Shown here piece after piece: positions 35,603-50,094 of a stretch of 64,000 bases of DNA (positions within the stretch are counted from its first letter, which is position 1; each line of letters opens with the position of its first letter). Under the pieces are notes generated by a model, which saw only the letters and a program-made list of their open reading frames with translations, made no database searches and was not told the origin of the DNA. The position numbers and the translations under genes were made by a program. The stretch covers positions 1-64,000 of the forward strand of contig JAPOPW010000023.1 in the NCBI GenBank assembly GCA_026712715.1, read 5' to 3'. The stretch comes from Immundisolibacterales bacterium. GTDB lineage: Bacteria; Pseudomonadota; Gammaproteobacteria; HK1.

Positions 35603-36024
35603 CCCGCCGGGGGCGGCCGCTTCCGTCAAGGATTCCCTTTCGAGGGAACGCGATGACGCTCTCCGCGCGGTGCCGTTCCACCAACTGCGCCGCACCGGAG
35701 CATTCGCTGGAGCGGGGCGGCCTTGGGGAGAGCGGTTGAAGGAGCGGGGCGCTCGCGCCGTGACCGGGGAGGGAAACCCGTGCCGGGACGACCGGATGAT
35801 CGCGCGACCGAGACAGTTCGCCCGTGATTGGCTGAATCTCGCGCCGGCCATGTCGCGTTTGCGTCGAAGGTATAGGAAATTCCCTCGATATGTGGCAAAT
35901 TTGAGCGTTCGTTTGCCGCGCGGAGGCAAGCTCGCGGCCGGCGCATTCGAACGATACGCGGGCCGCGCGCAGACCGCTCCGGCTCGGACCCCAACCCGAG
36001 GAAGCTCAAGACAGGACCCGCGAA
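35603..36024. other. Intergenic, 422 bases, upstream of glutamate synthase
   Basis: No gene seen. A relatively AT-rich patch at 35865-35905 contains a minus-strand promoter-like pair, TTGCCA (35893-35898) and TATACC (35869-35874) 18 bases apart, which would fire away from gltB and antisense to the DUF3179 gene. I cannot point to the gltB promoter. Confidence 0.4.
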
Positions 36025-40643
<4,619 letters not shown>

Positions 40644-40644
<1 letters not shown>

Positions 40645-42089
40645 TGGGCAAGCCCACCGGGTTTCTGGAGTACGAGCGCCAGGATCGGACCTACCTCCCC
40701 GTCGAGAAACGGGTCCGGAACTGGCGCGAGTTCATCGTCGAGCTCCCGGACGAGGACCTCGGCCGCCAGGGCGCGCGGTGCATGGACTGCGGCATACCCT
40801 TCTGTCACGACGGCTGCCCGGTCAACAACATCATTCCCGACTGGAACCACCTCGTCTTCGAGTCGCGGTGGCGCGCGGCGCTCGAGGTCCTGCACTCGAC
40901 CAACAATTTCCCCGAGGTCACCGGCCGGATCTGTCCGGCGCCGTGCGAGGAAGCGTGCACGCTGAACCTCAACGACGATCCGGTCACCATCAAGACCATC
41001 GAGTGCTCGATTGCCGATCGCGGCTGGAGCGACGGATGGATCACGCCGCAGCCGGCCTCACGGCGGACCGGGCGCAGGGTCGCGGTGGTGGGTTCCGGTC
41101 CCTCCGGCCTCGCCTGCGCCCAGCAGCTCGCGCGCGCCGGACATGCGGTGGAGCTGCTCGAGAAGAACGACCGCATCGGCGGCCTGCTCCGCTACGGCAT
41201 TCCCGACTTCAAGATGGAGAAGGAGATCATCGATCGCCGGATGCGGCAGATGGAGGCGGAGGGGGTCGAGTTCCGGGCCGGCGTGCACGTGGGAGTCGAC
41301 GTCTCCGTGCACGCGCTCATCGAGGAATTCGATGCCGTGGTCCTTGCGGGCGGAGCGGAAGAGCCGCGCGACCTGCCGGTCGACGGTCGCGGCCTCGACG
41401 GCGTGCACTTCGCGATGGAATTCCTGCCCCAGCAGAACCGGCGGGTGGCGGGCGACGTGGTTCCGGAGGAGGTGGCAATAACCGCCGAAGGCAAGCACGT
41501 CGTGGTCATCGGGGGCGGCGACACGGGATCGGACTGCATCGGCACCTCCTTCCGGCAGGGCGCTCGGTCGGTCACCCAGCTCGAGATCCTGCCGCGTCCT
41601 CCGGATCAGGAGGAGAAGCTCCTGACCTGGCCGAACTGGCCGCTGCGATTCCGCACCTCGAGCTCTCAGGCGGAAGGGGCGGAGCGCGACTTCAGCGTTA
41701 CGACGGGAACGATCCACGGCCGGGACGGCCGCGTGCGGGCGCTCGCGTGTTCGCGAATCGAATGGAAGCAGGACGGCCCCGGCTCGCGTCCGCAGATGGT
41801 CAAGGTCGAGGGCGGTGACTTCGAGCTTCCGGCCGATCTCGTCCTCCTCGCGATGGGCTTCCTGCATCCCGTGCACGAGGGCATGCTGGCCGATCTCGGG
41901 GTCGAGCTCGACCCGCGCGGCAACGTCCTCGCCGATACCAACGACTACCGCACCTCCGTGGACGGCGTGTTCGCCTGCGGCGACATGCGCCGCGGCCAGT
42001 CGCTCGTGGTGTGGGCGATTCGCGAAGGCCGCCAGGCGGCCCGCGCGGTCGACGAGCACCTGATGGGCCGCTCCGACCTCCCGCGCTGA
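40644..42089 (+). CDS. gltD: Glutamate synthase (NADPH) small subunit
   Basis: A 481-residue GltD that passes electrons from NADPH through FAD and two 4Fe-4S clusters to GltB. N-terminal cysteines Cys46, Cys49, Cys54 and Cys58 ([13 protein letters not shown]), a second set around [10 protein letters not shown], the FAD motif [13 protein letters not shown] and the NADPH motif [12 protein letters not shown] are all in place. Its ATG shares one base with the gltB stop codon, so synthesis is coupled one-to-one. Confidence 0.97.
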
Positions 42090-42154
42090 TTGCCCGCGGC
42101 GGTCGTGGAGACCGGTGCGGAGGGTGAGAAACAGCCGGACGGATTCGCCCGCCG

Positions 42155-43444
42155 GTGCCAAGAGTCCTGAACCCGAGTCCGGGCGAAGCGGGCGGCGCGC
42201 GCAGTCTGCTCGCCCCTTTCGCGGTTCGGAGCTTCCGCTTCCAGTGGGGCTCGGACGTTACGACCTCTTCCGGGTTCGAGATGGAGAACCTGATCCTCGG
42301 CTGGTTCGTCCTCGTCGAGACCGGTTCGCCATTCCTGCTGGCTGTCGTCGCCGCCATGCAGTACGGCGGTACCCTCCTCGCGCCCGGACTTGGCGTGGTG
42401 GCGGATCGCATGAGCCGCCGCACCCTGATTCTCTCCATGCGCGGGGCCCTCGCGCTCATCGCGGCCGCGGCCGCCGCGCTCGGACTCGCGGGACTGCTCG
42501 AGCCGTGGCATGCGTTCGTGATCGCCGGGCTCGGCGGGCTCCTGCGGCCACTCGACATGATGATGCGCTTCTCCCTCCTCGCCGACACCATCCCGTCGCG
42601 GCTCCTGATGAACGCGAGCGGGTTCCAGCGGCTTACCCTGGATGCCCCCAGAATCATCGGAGCTCTGGCCGGAGCGGGAATCATGGCCGCGTTCGGAGTG
42701 GGCCAGGCCTATGTGGCGGTAGCGGCGTTCTATCTCCTCGCGACCCTCATCGGTTTCGGGATCTCGCCCCCGCCGCTTGGCCGGGCCGAGCTGTCGGCCG
42801 GCTCGGCCGCGACCCGGTTCGCCGCCGAGTTCGGCCGCGGGCTCGCGTACATGCGGTCCTCGGAGAACATCCGCTTCCTGCTCTTTCTCGCTCTGTTGGC
42901 GAACCTCCTCGCCTTTCCGAGCGTTCTCGGACTCCTCCCCGCGGTCGCGAGAGACCTGTACGGAGTGGACGAGAACGGGCTCGCGCAGCTCATCGTGGCG
43001 TTCGCCGCCGGTGCGTTCATCGCCTCGACGGTCCTCGCGGTGACGCGGCTGCGGCCTCCGGCGACCGTGATGGCGGTCGGTCTCGCCGCGTGGCTCGGGC
43101 TGGTCGCGGCCCTCGCGTTCACCGGTTCCTTCGCCCAAGGCGTGGCGGTGCTGGTCCTGATCGGGTTCGCGCAGAGCCTTGGAATGACTTCCATGGGCGC
43201 GGTGCTGTTGATGGTGACCGCGCCCGCCTACCGGGGCCGGGTCATGGGGGTCCGGATGCTGGCGGTCTACGGCAACGCGGTGGGGCTCATCCTCGGGGGC
43301 GCCCTCATCGAATGGATGGGCGTCCGATTTCAGATGGTGGCGTTCGCGATCGCCGGGCTCGCACTGTTCGGCCTCGCGGTCGCCGCGACCCGCGGCCGCT
43401 GGGTCGGCGCGGCCGCCACGCAGCTCGGCGGCAGCTCGCATTGA
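42155..43444 (+). CDS. MFS transporter, EntS-like
   Basis: A 429-residue MFS protein with about twelve hydrophobic helices. The loop between helices 2 and 3, GVVADRMSRRTL, is the MFS signature, and the EntS/DUF894 branch is suggested by FRFQWGSDVTTSSGFEMENL at the N-terminus and the MTSMGAVLLMVTAPAYRGRVMG stretch. Members of the branch export siderophores or other small molecules. The start is GTG, 65 bases after gltD on the same strand. Whether it belongs to the gltBD transcript is uncertain. Confidence 0.85.
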   Translation: MPRVLNPSPGEAGGARSLLAPFAVRSFRFQWGSDVTTSSGFEMENLILGWFVLVETGSPFLLAVVAAMQYGGTLLAPGLGVVADRMSRRTLILSMRGALALIAAAAAALGLAGLLEPWHAFVIAGLGGLLRPLDMMMRFSLLADTIPSRLLMNASGFQRLTLDAPRIIGALAGAGIMAAFGVGQAYVAVAAFYLLATLIGFGISPPPLGRAELSAGSAATRFAAEFGRGLAYMRSSENIRFLLFLALLANLLAFPSVLGLLPAVARDLYGVDENGLAQLIVAFAAGAFIASTVLAVTRLRPPATVMAVGLAAWLGLVAALAFTGSFAQGVAVLVLIGFAQSLGMTSMGAVLLMVTAPAYRGRVMGVRMLAVYGNAVGLILGGALIEWMGVRFQMVAFAIAGLALFGLAVAATRGRWVGAAATQLGGSSH

Positions 43445-43454
43445 ACGCGCAAGC

Positions 43455-44177
43455 GTGGGTGGGCAAGTGAGCCTAGGCACGGGGCTGAGCTGCTTTCGCA
43501 GGGGGGTGGGACTCGCCCGGTCCAGGCCCCTGCGGCGATTCGTGTGGGGGCCCCTCGCGGTGAGCTTCGTCGCGATCTCGATCCTCCTCGTGTCGGGCCA
43601 TGCATTGCTCGAAGAAGCGCGGGAATGGTTCGTCGCCCTGACGCCGGACTGGCTGGACTGGCTCGACGACGTGCTCGCGCCTCTGCTCTACCTGCTCGGG
43701 ATAATCGCCGCCGGCTGGTTGTACGGGTTTGTCGCCGTGCTGCTCGCGAGCCCGTTCCTCGGCGCACTGTCCGCGCGTGCCGAGCGCGAGGAATTCGGCG
43801 CCGGACCGGACTTCGATGAGAACATGGGTCGCGCCATCGTGCGGGCGGCGGCCCGGGAAGGCCGGAAGCTCGCCTACCACCTGCCGCGGCTGATCGCGAT
43901 GTTCGTGCTGACCCTGATTCCGGTCGTCAACGTGGCTGCGCCGGTGTTCTGGTTCGCCTTCGGTGCCTGGATGCTCGCCGTGCAGTTCGTGGATTTCGCG
44001 GCGGAAAATCGAGGGCTCGATTTTCGTGACACCGTAGCGCTCCTGCGAGCGAATCGTGTAGCGGCGTTCGGCCTCGGCGCCCCGGCCGCTCTGTTGCTGG
44101 CCGTCCCGTTCGCCGCCCTCGTCGTCATTCCTGCGGCGGTCTGCGGCGGCGCCGTCCTGTGGCGGCGGCTCGCCTGA
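43455..44177 (+). CDS. CysZ/EI24-like membrane protein
   Basis: A 240-residue protein with about four to six hydrophobic segments and the EI24/CysZ pattern (GLSCFRRGVGL near the N-terminus, LLYLLGIIAAGWLYGFVAVL, SPFLGALSARAERE, RLIAMFVLTLIPVVNVAAPVFW). CysZ is a sulfate permease; many members have not been tested. It starts 10 bases after the MFS gene. GTG 43455 is used; another GTG at 43467 is equally possible and is preceded by a GGGTGGG stretch. Confidence 0.75.
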   Translation: MGGQVSLGTGLSCFRRGVGLARSRPLRRFVWGPLAVSFVAISILLVSGHALLEEAREWFVALTPDWLDWLDDVLAPLLYLLGIIAAGWLYGFVAVLLASPFLGALSARAEREEFGAGPDFDENMGRAIVRAAAREGRKLAYHLPRLIAMFVLTLIPVVNVAAPVFWFAFGAWMLAVQFVDFAAENRGLDFRDTVALLRANRVAAFGLGAPAALLLAVPFAALVVIPAAVCGGAVLWRRLA

Positions 44178-44692
44178 CGAACTCGACACCGACCGGCCAA
44201 TCCCGAGACGCGAGCGGCCCGCCGACTTCCACCTCGGGACGGCTGCCCTCATGAAGGACGCCACGACGACGCATACCGGGCCACTCGGCCCCACCATCCA
44301 CGTCCTCAAGGCCGATCCGGAGACCGTCGTGAAGCCGTTTCAACGCCGAGAGACTGAATCGAGCTCTCCGCGGGTGGGCGCGAAGGGCCGGCCTTCCCGG
44401 AGGCATCGGTAAGGGCTTGGCGACGTCGATCACGAATCCCGCGTTCGGCTCGTTTTCGGCACTGAATGCGGGCAACCTGCCGCGCCGGGGGGCGTGCTAT
44501 TCTCGCCGCGACGGCCCGCGTGCCGCGGATCGCACTTGGCATCGTGGCGGTGCAGCGTCACGACGAGCCCGGTGAGCGACGCATGCCGCAGTCCCGGTGA
44601 CGGGGCTGGCCGTTCGAACGCTTCGTTGAACGTGGATTCTCCACAATCGCGGCACTGGCCGACGGACGGAACGTCCGCGCGGATTTGGGTGC
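44178..44692. other. Intergenic, 515 bases, doubtful frames only
   Basis: No gene I can support. A 53-codon plus-strand frame near 44250 and a 116-codon minus-strand frame (44125-44475, overlapping the CysZ-like gene) have mixed codon use and no recognisable product. TGCTATTCT at 44495-44503 is an extended -10 box that could drive the lipoprotein gene with a leader of about 180 bases. Confidence 0.4.
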
Positions 44693-45331
44693 ATGGGGAG
44701 AGTGACTTCAGTGCCTGCCATTGCCAAGTGGACCGCGATTGCAATGCTCGGGTTCCTGCTGTCGTGCGGCGGCGCAGATCCCGGGGATGACGATGCGGCC
44801 GGCCTCGGCGAGTACCGGCAGGCGAACGTTCTGTCCGAGGCGGAGGTCGGTCCGGCGAGCGTCGAGGTGCGGGAGGCGCATCGCGCGGCCCTCGCCATCT
44901 ACGACGAGGCAGTGGCCTCCCGGGATCCGAAGCACCCGGGATACGGCCGGGCGCGCGAGGTTTGGGAGCCTCTCGCCGCCGCCGGCGACCCCGCTTCGAC
45001 CTACCATCTCGGCATGCTGCACATGTTCGGGCTCGGTGGGGCGGACTTCGACCAATTGGTGGCCGTGCGGCTCATCGAGACCGCGGCGGAGAACCGTTTT
45101 CCTCCGGCCCAGACCTTCATGGCCCTGTTGGCGGAGCGTGGCGAGGGAATCATGGTGGCGGCGGACGAGACCCTCGCCCTCGAGTGGTACACGCACGGCG
45201 CGCGGGGCGGACATTGCGCAGCCGTCCGCCGCCTGGTTCGGGCCCACGAGAACGGAGAGCTCGGGGTCGCCGTGGACGCCGGAAAGGCGGACGAGTGGCG
45301 GTCGCGTCTCGACGGGTGCCGGAAGCGCTAG
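44693..45331 (+). CDS. Sel1-repeat-like lipoprotein
   Basis: A 212-residue protein with a lipoprotein signal: a basic head, a hydrophobic stretch IAMLGFLLSC, and a lipobox L-L-S-C with Cys25 followed by GGADPGDDD. Residues about 85-200 are two or three Sel1-like helical repeats: AREVWEPLAAAGDPASTYHLGMLHMFG, then ALEWYTHGARGGHCAAVRRLVRAHENG. Such proteins are often adaptor scaffolds in the periplasm. Asp after Cys is absent, so the mature protein would be sent to the outer membrane. It is otherwise unknown. Confidence 0.75.
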   Translation: MGRVTSVPAIAKWTAIAMLGFLLSCGGADPGDDDAAGLGEYRQANVLSEAEVGPASVEVREAHRAALAIYDEAVASRDPKHPGYGRAREVWEPLAAAGDPASTYHLGMLHMFGLGGADFDQLVAVRLIETAAENRFPPAQTFMALLAERGEGIMVAADETLALEWYTHGARGGHCAAVRRLVRAHENGELGVAVDAGKADEWRSRLDGCRKR

Positions 45332-45491
45332 GTGCGGGGCACCGGCCGCCGAGCGTCGGTCGAATCGTCCTCGTCCGAATGGATTGCCCCAAGGACCCTT
45401 GGATGCCGAGACGCGCCGCCCGCGTGCCGAGGGGCGCAGTCGGGCGAGTACCTTGCCGGGCAGTTCCTGAACCTCACGTACAAGAGAACCG

Positions 45492-46070
45492 ATGATGTCC
45501 ATGAGATCTCTCTGCGTCTTCGCCGGCGCCCGCCCCGCGCGCGATTCCGACCACACGGAAGCCGCCCGCGCCGTGGCCCGGGCGGCCGCCGCCCGCGGTC
45601 TCGGGCTCGTCTATGGCGGCGGGGGCGGCGGGATGATGGGCGTGCTCGCCGAAGCCGCGATCGAGGCCGGCGTCCACATCGTCGGCGTCGCGCCGCGATT
45701 CCTCTCGGACCGCGAGGTGCTCGCGGCCGGGCTGAGCGAGCTGGTCATGGTCGACTCGATGGGGGAGCGCAAGGACGTGATGTTCGATCGGGCGTCCGCC
45801 TTTCTGACCCTGCCGGGCGGACTCGGGACCTACGACGAGCTGTTCGAGGTATTGAGCGGCAACTACCTGGATCTCATCGGAAAGCCGTGTGGCGTGCTCA
45901 ACGTGAACGGGTACTTCGAGCCGCTCGTGGCGATGATCGACGGGGGTGTTCGCGCCGGGTTCATCGGACGGGGCGCGCGCGATGCAATGCTCGTGGACGG
46001 GGACGCGGAACGCCTCGTCTCTCGCCTGCTGGCGGCCGCGGCGCCCGCAGCACCGGCGGTGTCCGGATGA
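45492..46070 (+). CDS. LOG-family protein (TIGR00730, nucleoside monophosphate phosphoribohydrolase-like)
   Basis: A 192-residue Rossmann-fold protein. The family motifs GGGGGGMMGVLAEAA (nucleotide loop), SMGERKDVMFDRASAFLTLPGGLGTYDELFEVL (with PGGxGTxxE) and the LCVFAGARP start are complete. LOG proteins release free cytokinin bases from their 5'-phosphates in plants; in bacteria they hydrolyse AMP-like nucleotides or are uncharacterised. Start ATG 45492 (a second ATG follows immediately). Confidence 0.9.
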   Translation: MMSMRSLCVFAGARPARDSDHTEAARAVARAAAARGLGLVYGGGGGGMMGVLAEAAIEAGVHIVGVAPRFLSDREVLAAGLSELVMVDSMGERKDVMFDRASAFLTLPGGLGTYDELFEVLSGNYLDLIGKPCGVLNVNGYFEPLVAMIDGGVRAGFIGRGARDAMLVDGDAERLVSRLLAAAAPAAPAVSG

Positions 46071-46149
46071 GCGGAGACGGCGTTCGGCCTGCGGGACGAC
46101 CAGGGGCGCGGGTGCCGCTCGGCGCCTGGCGGCGAGGCTGAGTTACCCG

Positions 46150-49100
46150 GTGTTGCCGGACCGGGGCCTCTTCGCGTTCACCGCCGGCGTGCGCGGCCGG
46201 ATCGCGTTCGCCGTCGCGGTCGGCCTTGCCGCCGCCCTCGTCGGGATCGGACGGTTCGCCGCCCTCGGCTGGCTGATTGCCGGCGTATTCGCGGGCGAGC
46301 CGCTCGAGTCGCTGGCCGCGAAGTTCGCGCTCGTCGGGGCGATCATGCTGCTCCGCGGGTGGCTCGAGTACTGGCGCAACATGATTGCGCACCGCACCGC
46401 CGCCCGGGTGCAGATGCACCTTCGCGAGCGCCTCTTCGACAAGGTCACCGAGCTCGGGCCCGCGTGGTTCGGCCTCGAGCGCACCGGGCAGGTGCTGGTA
46501 TCCCTCGTCGAGGGGGTCGAGCAGCTCGAGACCTGGTTCGGCCAGTTCCTGCCCCAGCTCTGCGTGGCCGCGCTGACCCCGCTTCTCGTGTTCGCGTTTC
46601 TCGCCTTCCTCGACATTCCGGTCGCCCTGCTCCTCCTCGCCTTCGCCCTCTTCACCCTGTTCGCGCCGGCCGTGTTCACGCGCTGGGACCGCGAGAACAG
46701 CCGCCGCCGCCAGCGCGCGTACTCCACTTTCGCGGCGGAGTTTCTCGATACCCTCCAGGGACTTGCCACGCTCAAGGCGTTCGGCCAGAGCGGCGAGCGC
46801 GGCCGCCGGCTTGCCGCGCGCGCGCAGGAGGTCTTCCGCACCACGATGTGGGTGCTCGCAGTCAACTCCCTCGGGCGCGGGATCACCGATGTCGGCCTTG
46901 CGGTCGGTGCCGCGGTGGTGCTCGGGTTCGGCGCGTTCCGGGTGGACGCGGGGGTGATGTCCCTTGCCGAGCTGCTCGTCGTGTTGATGATGGGGATCGA
47001 GGTGTTCCGCCCGCAGCGCGACCTTCGTGCCCTGCTCCACCAGGGGCTCGTCGGCATGGCGGCGGCCGACGGCGTGCTGAGCCTGCTCGCCGGGCGTCCC
47101 ATCGTGGAGTACGCGTCGTCGAGGGAATCCGGGGAAGTGCCCGGGGAGTCGGAGCCGATGGCGCCGACGGTCGAGTTCGAGGGAGTGCGATTCGCCTATC
47201 CCGGGGCGCGCCGCCCGGCCCATCGCGGTCTCGATTTCCGGATCGGCGCCGGGGAACGGGTCGGGTTCGTCGGAGCGAGTGGCGCCGGCAAGACGTCGAT
47301 CGTCCGCCTGCTCCTTCGCCTGTACGACCCCGACGGGGGTACGGTTCGAATCGGCGGGCGCGATCTCCGCGAGCTGCCCGCGTCCGAGGTCCACGGACGA
47401 ATCGCGGTCGTCAACCAGGACACCGTCCTCTTTCACGGCACGGTGGAGGACAACCTGCGGTTCGGGCGGCCGGGCGCGACGCACGAAGAGCTTGCCGAGG
47501 CGGCGCGCGCCGCGAATGCGCACGGGTTCATCGAGCGGCTGCCGGACGGCTACCGGACGGTGGTCGGGGAGCGCGGGGTACGGCTTTCGGGCGGGCAGCG
47601 GCAGCGAATCGCGATCGCCCGCGCAATCCTCCGCGATGCGCCCATCCTGGTGCTGGACGAAGCCCTGAGCGCCGTCGATGCCGAGAACGAAGCGGTCATC
47701 CAGGAGGCGCTCGAACGGCTGATGGCGGGCCGCACCACCCTGGTCTTCGCCCACCGACTGTCGAGCGTCATCGGGGCGGACCGCATCCTCGTGCTCGATG
47801 GCGGGAAGGTGGTGGAATCGGGACGCCATGCGGAGCTCATGCGCGCGAGCGGAGTCTACTTCCGCCTGATGCGTGGCCAGGCCGAGGAGAGCCGCGCGCC
47901 CGGGGACATCGAGCTTGCCGCTCCGGCCGGACGACCACCGACCGAGGATCTGGCTCCGCTGTTCGCGGCCGGCGGCCCCACGGACGAGATCACCCGGGCC
48001 GAGGGTCTCGGCTGGATGGGGGCGTTTCGCGAGCTATTCCGGCATGTTCGTCCCTGGCGCGGCCGCCTCGCCCTCACGTTCGGCTTCGGGGTCGTGCGGG
48101 TCGCCTGCCTCATCGGGGTCGGGGTCCTGAGCGCGCTGGCGGTGGCTGCGCTCAAGCGCGGGGAGGACTTCACGCCCTGGCTGTACGCCCTCGTCGCGGC
48201 CGCGCCGGCGGCCGGCATCCTGCATTGGCTCGAGTCATGGGTCGCCCATGACATGGCGTTCCGCATGCTCGCGCAGATGCGCATCGACCTCTATCGCAAG
48301 ATCGACGCCCTCGCCCCGGCCTGGCTGCTCCGCCGCCGCTCCGGCGACCTCGTGGCGATGGCGACCCACGACGTGGAGATGGTGGAGTACTTCTTCGCGC
48401 ACACCATCGCGCCCGGACTGGTGGCCGTGCTCGTTCCCGCATCCGTCTTGGGGGTGCTGCTGTGGTTCGGTTGGCCGCTCGCGGCCGCCCTCGCGCCAAT
48501 CCTCGCGGTGGTCGTGCTCAGCCCCTTCCTCGCGCGCCACCGGGTGGACGTGCTCGGATCGCGGGCCCGCGAGGCGCTCGCCGATCTCAATGCCCACGCG
48601 GTGGACACCATCCAGGGACTCGGCGAGATCGTCGCCTTCGAGCGCACGCCCGAGCGGCGCCGCGAGTTCGTCGCGCTCGCCCGCCGTCATGTCGAGCTTC
48701 GCCTCCCCTTCTTTCAGAGCCTCACCATCCAGAACGTGGTGCTCGAAACGGCCACCGGGCTCGGCGGTCTCGTGGTGGTGGTGACCGGGGCGTGGCTCGT
48801 GTCGAACGGCCAGCTGGACGCGGCGCTCCTGCCTCTTCTCGCCCTGCTCGCGATGGCCTCGTTCCTGCCCGTGTCGGAAATCGCGTACATCGGCCGCCAG
48901 CTCTCCGATACTCTCGGGGCGACGCGCCGGCTGTACGCGGTGCACGGGGAGCCGGTGACGGTGCGGGACGGCCCGGGGGTGGATGCGACCGGGCCGGACC
49001 CCCACCCGGCCCCGTCGGGCGATGCGGCGGGTCCTGCGGGGCGGCCGGAGGGAGCGGACGCGGATGCATCGCCCCGGGGCTTGCGCGGGACGAGCGCCCG

Positions 49101-49878
49101 GCCGCCGCCCGCGGCCGGGCCGCGCCGGGCGGCCGGAGACATGACCCTGGCGATGGAGGCGGTCGACTTCCGCTACCCCGGGCGCGAGGATCGGGCGCTC
49201 TCCGGAGTGTCCTTCGAGATACCCGCGGGAATGCGCATCGCCCTCGTCGGTCCGTCGGGGGCCGGCAAGACGACCGCCGCCCACCTGTTGCTTCGTTTCT
49301 TCGATCCGGAGCATGGCAGCGTGCGCCTCGCCGGGCATGACCTGCGGGAGTGGCGACTCGACGAGCTCCGTGCCCGGATCGCCCTCGTCAGCCAGGACAC
49401 CTGGCTCTTCAACGAGACCCTGCGGGCGAACATCCTGGTGGCGCGGCCGGAGGCGGACGAGGCGGAGATTGTCCGCGCCGTCGAACGGGCCGCGCTCGCC
49501 GACTTCGCGTCCGCCCTGCCGGAAGGGCTCGACACCCCGGTCGGGGAGCGCGGAGTGCGCCTCTCCGGCGGACAGCGCCAGCGGGTCGCCATCGCGCGCG
49601 CGTTCCTCAAGGACGCACCGGTCCTCGTCCTCGACGAAGCGACCTCGCATCTCGACGCGGTGAGCGAGCAGGCCGTGCAGCACGCCCTCGAGACGCTGAT
49701 GCACGACCGCACCACGGTGATCATCGCGCACCGCCTTTCCACCGTGCGGAGCGCGGGGCGCATCGTGGTCATGGACGAAGGTCGGGTGGTCGAGATGGGG
49801 CGCCACGACGAGCTCCTGCGGCGTCCCGGTCTCTACAGCCAGCTCGTCGGTCGCCAGCTTGCCGCCGTCGCCGACTGA
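46150..49878 (+). CDS. Double ABC exporter on one chain (TMD-NBD-TMD-NBD)
   Basis: A 1242-residue fusion of two complete ABC exporter halves. Half 1: six helices, then Walker A GASGAGKTS (about 375), signature LSGGQRQR and LVLDEALSAVD. Half 2: six helices, then Walker [10 protein letters not shown] (about 1035), LSGGQRQR and LVLDEATSHLD. Both nucleotide sites look active. Between them is a loop of about 50 residues, and before NBD2 a Pro/Ala/Asp-rich stretch of about 60. The halves resemble CydD/CydC, which export cysteine and glutathione and are normally separate. The start is uncertain: GTG 46150 (or TTG 46153), as no ATG fits the reading frame here. Confidence 0.82.
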   Translation: MLPDRGLFAFTAGVRGRIAFAVAVGLAAALVGIGRFAALGWLIAGVFAGEPLESLAAKFALVGAIMLLRGWLEYWRNMIAHRTAARVQMHLRERLFDKVTELGPAWFGLERTGQVLVSLVEGVEQLETWFGQFLPQLCVAALTPLLVFAFLAFLDIPVALLLLAFALFTLFAPAVFTRWDRENSRRRQRAYSTFAAEFLDTLQGLATLKAFGQSGERGRRLAARAQEVFRTTMWVLAVNSLGRGITDVGLAVGAAVVLGFGAFRVDAGVMSLAELLVVLMMGIEVFRPQRDLRALLHQGLVGMAAADGVLSLLAGRPIVEYASSRESGEVPGESEPMAPTVEFEGVRFAYPGARRPAHRGLDFRIGAGERVGFVGASGAGKTSIVRLLLRLYDPDGGTVRIGGRDLRELPASEVHGRIAVVNQDTVLFHGTVEDNLRFGRPGATHEELAEAARAANAHGFIERLPDGYRTVVGERGVRLSGGQRQRIAIARAILRDAPILVLDEALSAVDAENEAVIQEALERLMAGRTTLVFAHRLSSVIGADRILVLDGGKVVESGRHAELMRASGVYFRLMRGQAEESRAPGDIELAAPAGRPPTEDLAPLFAAGGPTDEITRAEGLGWMGAFRELFRHVRPWRGRLALTFGFGVVRVACLIGVGVLSALAVAALKRGEDFTPWLYALVAAAPAAGILHWLESWVAHDMAFRMLAQMRIDLYRKIDALAPAWLLRRRSGDLVAMATHDVEMVEYFFAHTIAPGLVAVLVPASVLGVLLWFGWPLAAALAPILAVVVLSPFLARHRVDVLGSRAREALADLNAHAVDTIQGLGEIVAFERTPERRREFVALARRHVELRLPFFQSLTIQNVVLETATGLGGLVVVVTGAWLVSNGQLDAALLPLLALLAMASFLPVSEIAYIGRQLSDTLGATRRLYAVHGEPVTVRDGPGVDATGPDPHPAPSGDAAGPAGRPEGADADASPRGLRGTSARPPPAAGPRRAAGDMTLAMEAVDFRYPGREDRALSGVSFEIPAGMRIALVGPSGAGKTTAAHLLLRFFDPEHGSVRLAGHDLREWRLDELRARIALVSQDTWLFNETLRANILVARPEADEAEIVRAVERAALADFASALPEGLDTPVGERGVRLSGGQRQRVAIARAFLKDAPVLVLDEATSHLDAVSEQAVQHALETLMHDRTTVIIAHRLSTVRSAGRIVVMDEGRVVEMGRHDELLRRPGLYSQLVGRQLAAVAD

Positions 49879-50094
49879 TCCCTCGGCGGAGGCGTTCCCG
49901 ATGCCCGCAGCCGTTTCCCTCGCCACGTCGTTCGAACGTGTCCGCCGCGATTCTCCGCCGGTCTTCTGCCGCGGAAGCGAGAACCTCACTGGTGTTGGCG
50001 CCTTCGCAGCATCCTGGCGCACTCGCGACGGCAACCGGCGAGGGGTTGTGTTGGGCTAATCGCCCAATCCCGACGAAGCGATCGGAGAAAATCG

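Noticed and set aside
44125..44475. 116-codon minus-strand frame overlapping the CysZ-like gene
   Set aside because: Mixed codon use, no start signal and no recognisable family; kept only as a note in the gap description.
46067..46141. ATGAGCGGA frame after the LOG gene as the true start of the ABC exporter, with a frameshift
   Set aside because: The frame ends after 24 codons and its residues do not match an exporter N-terminus; a GTG start at 46150 explains the sequence without a frameshift.
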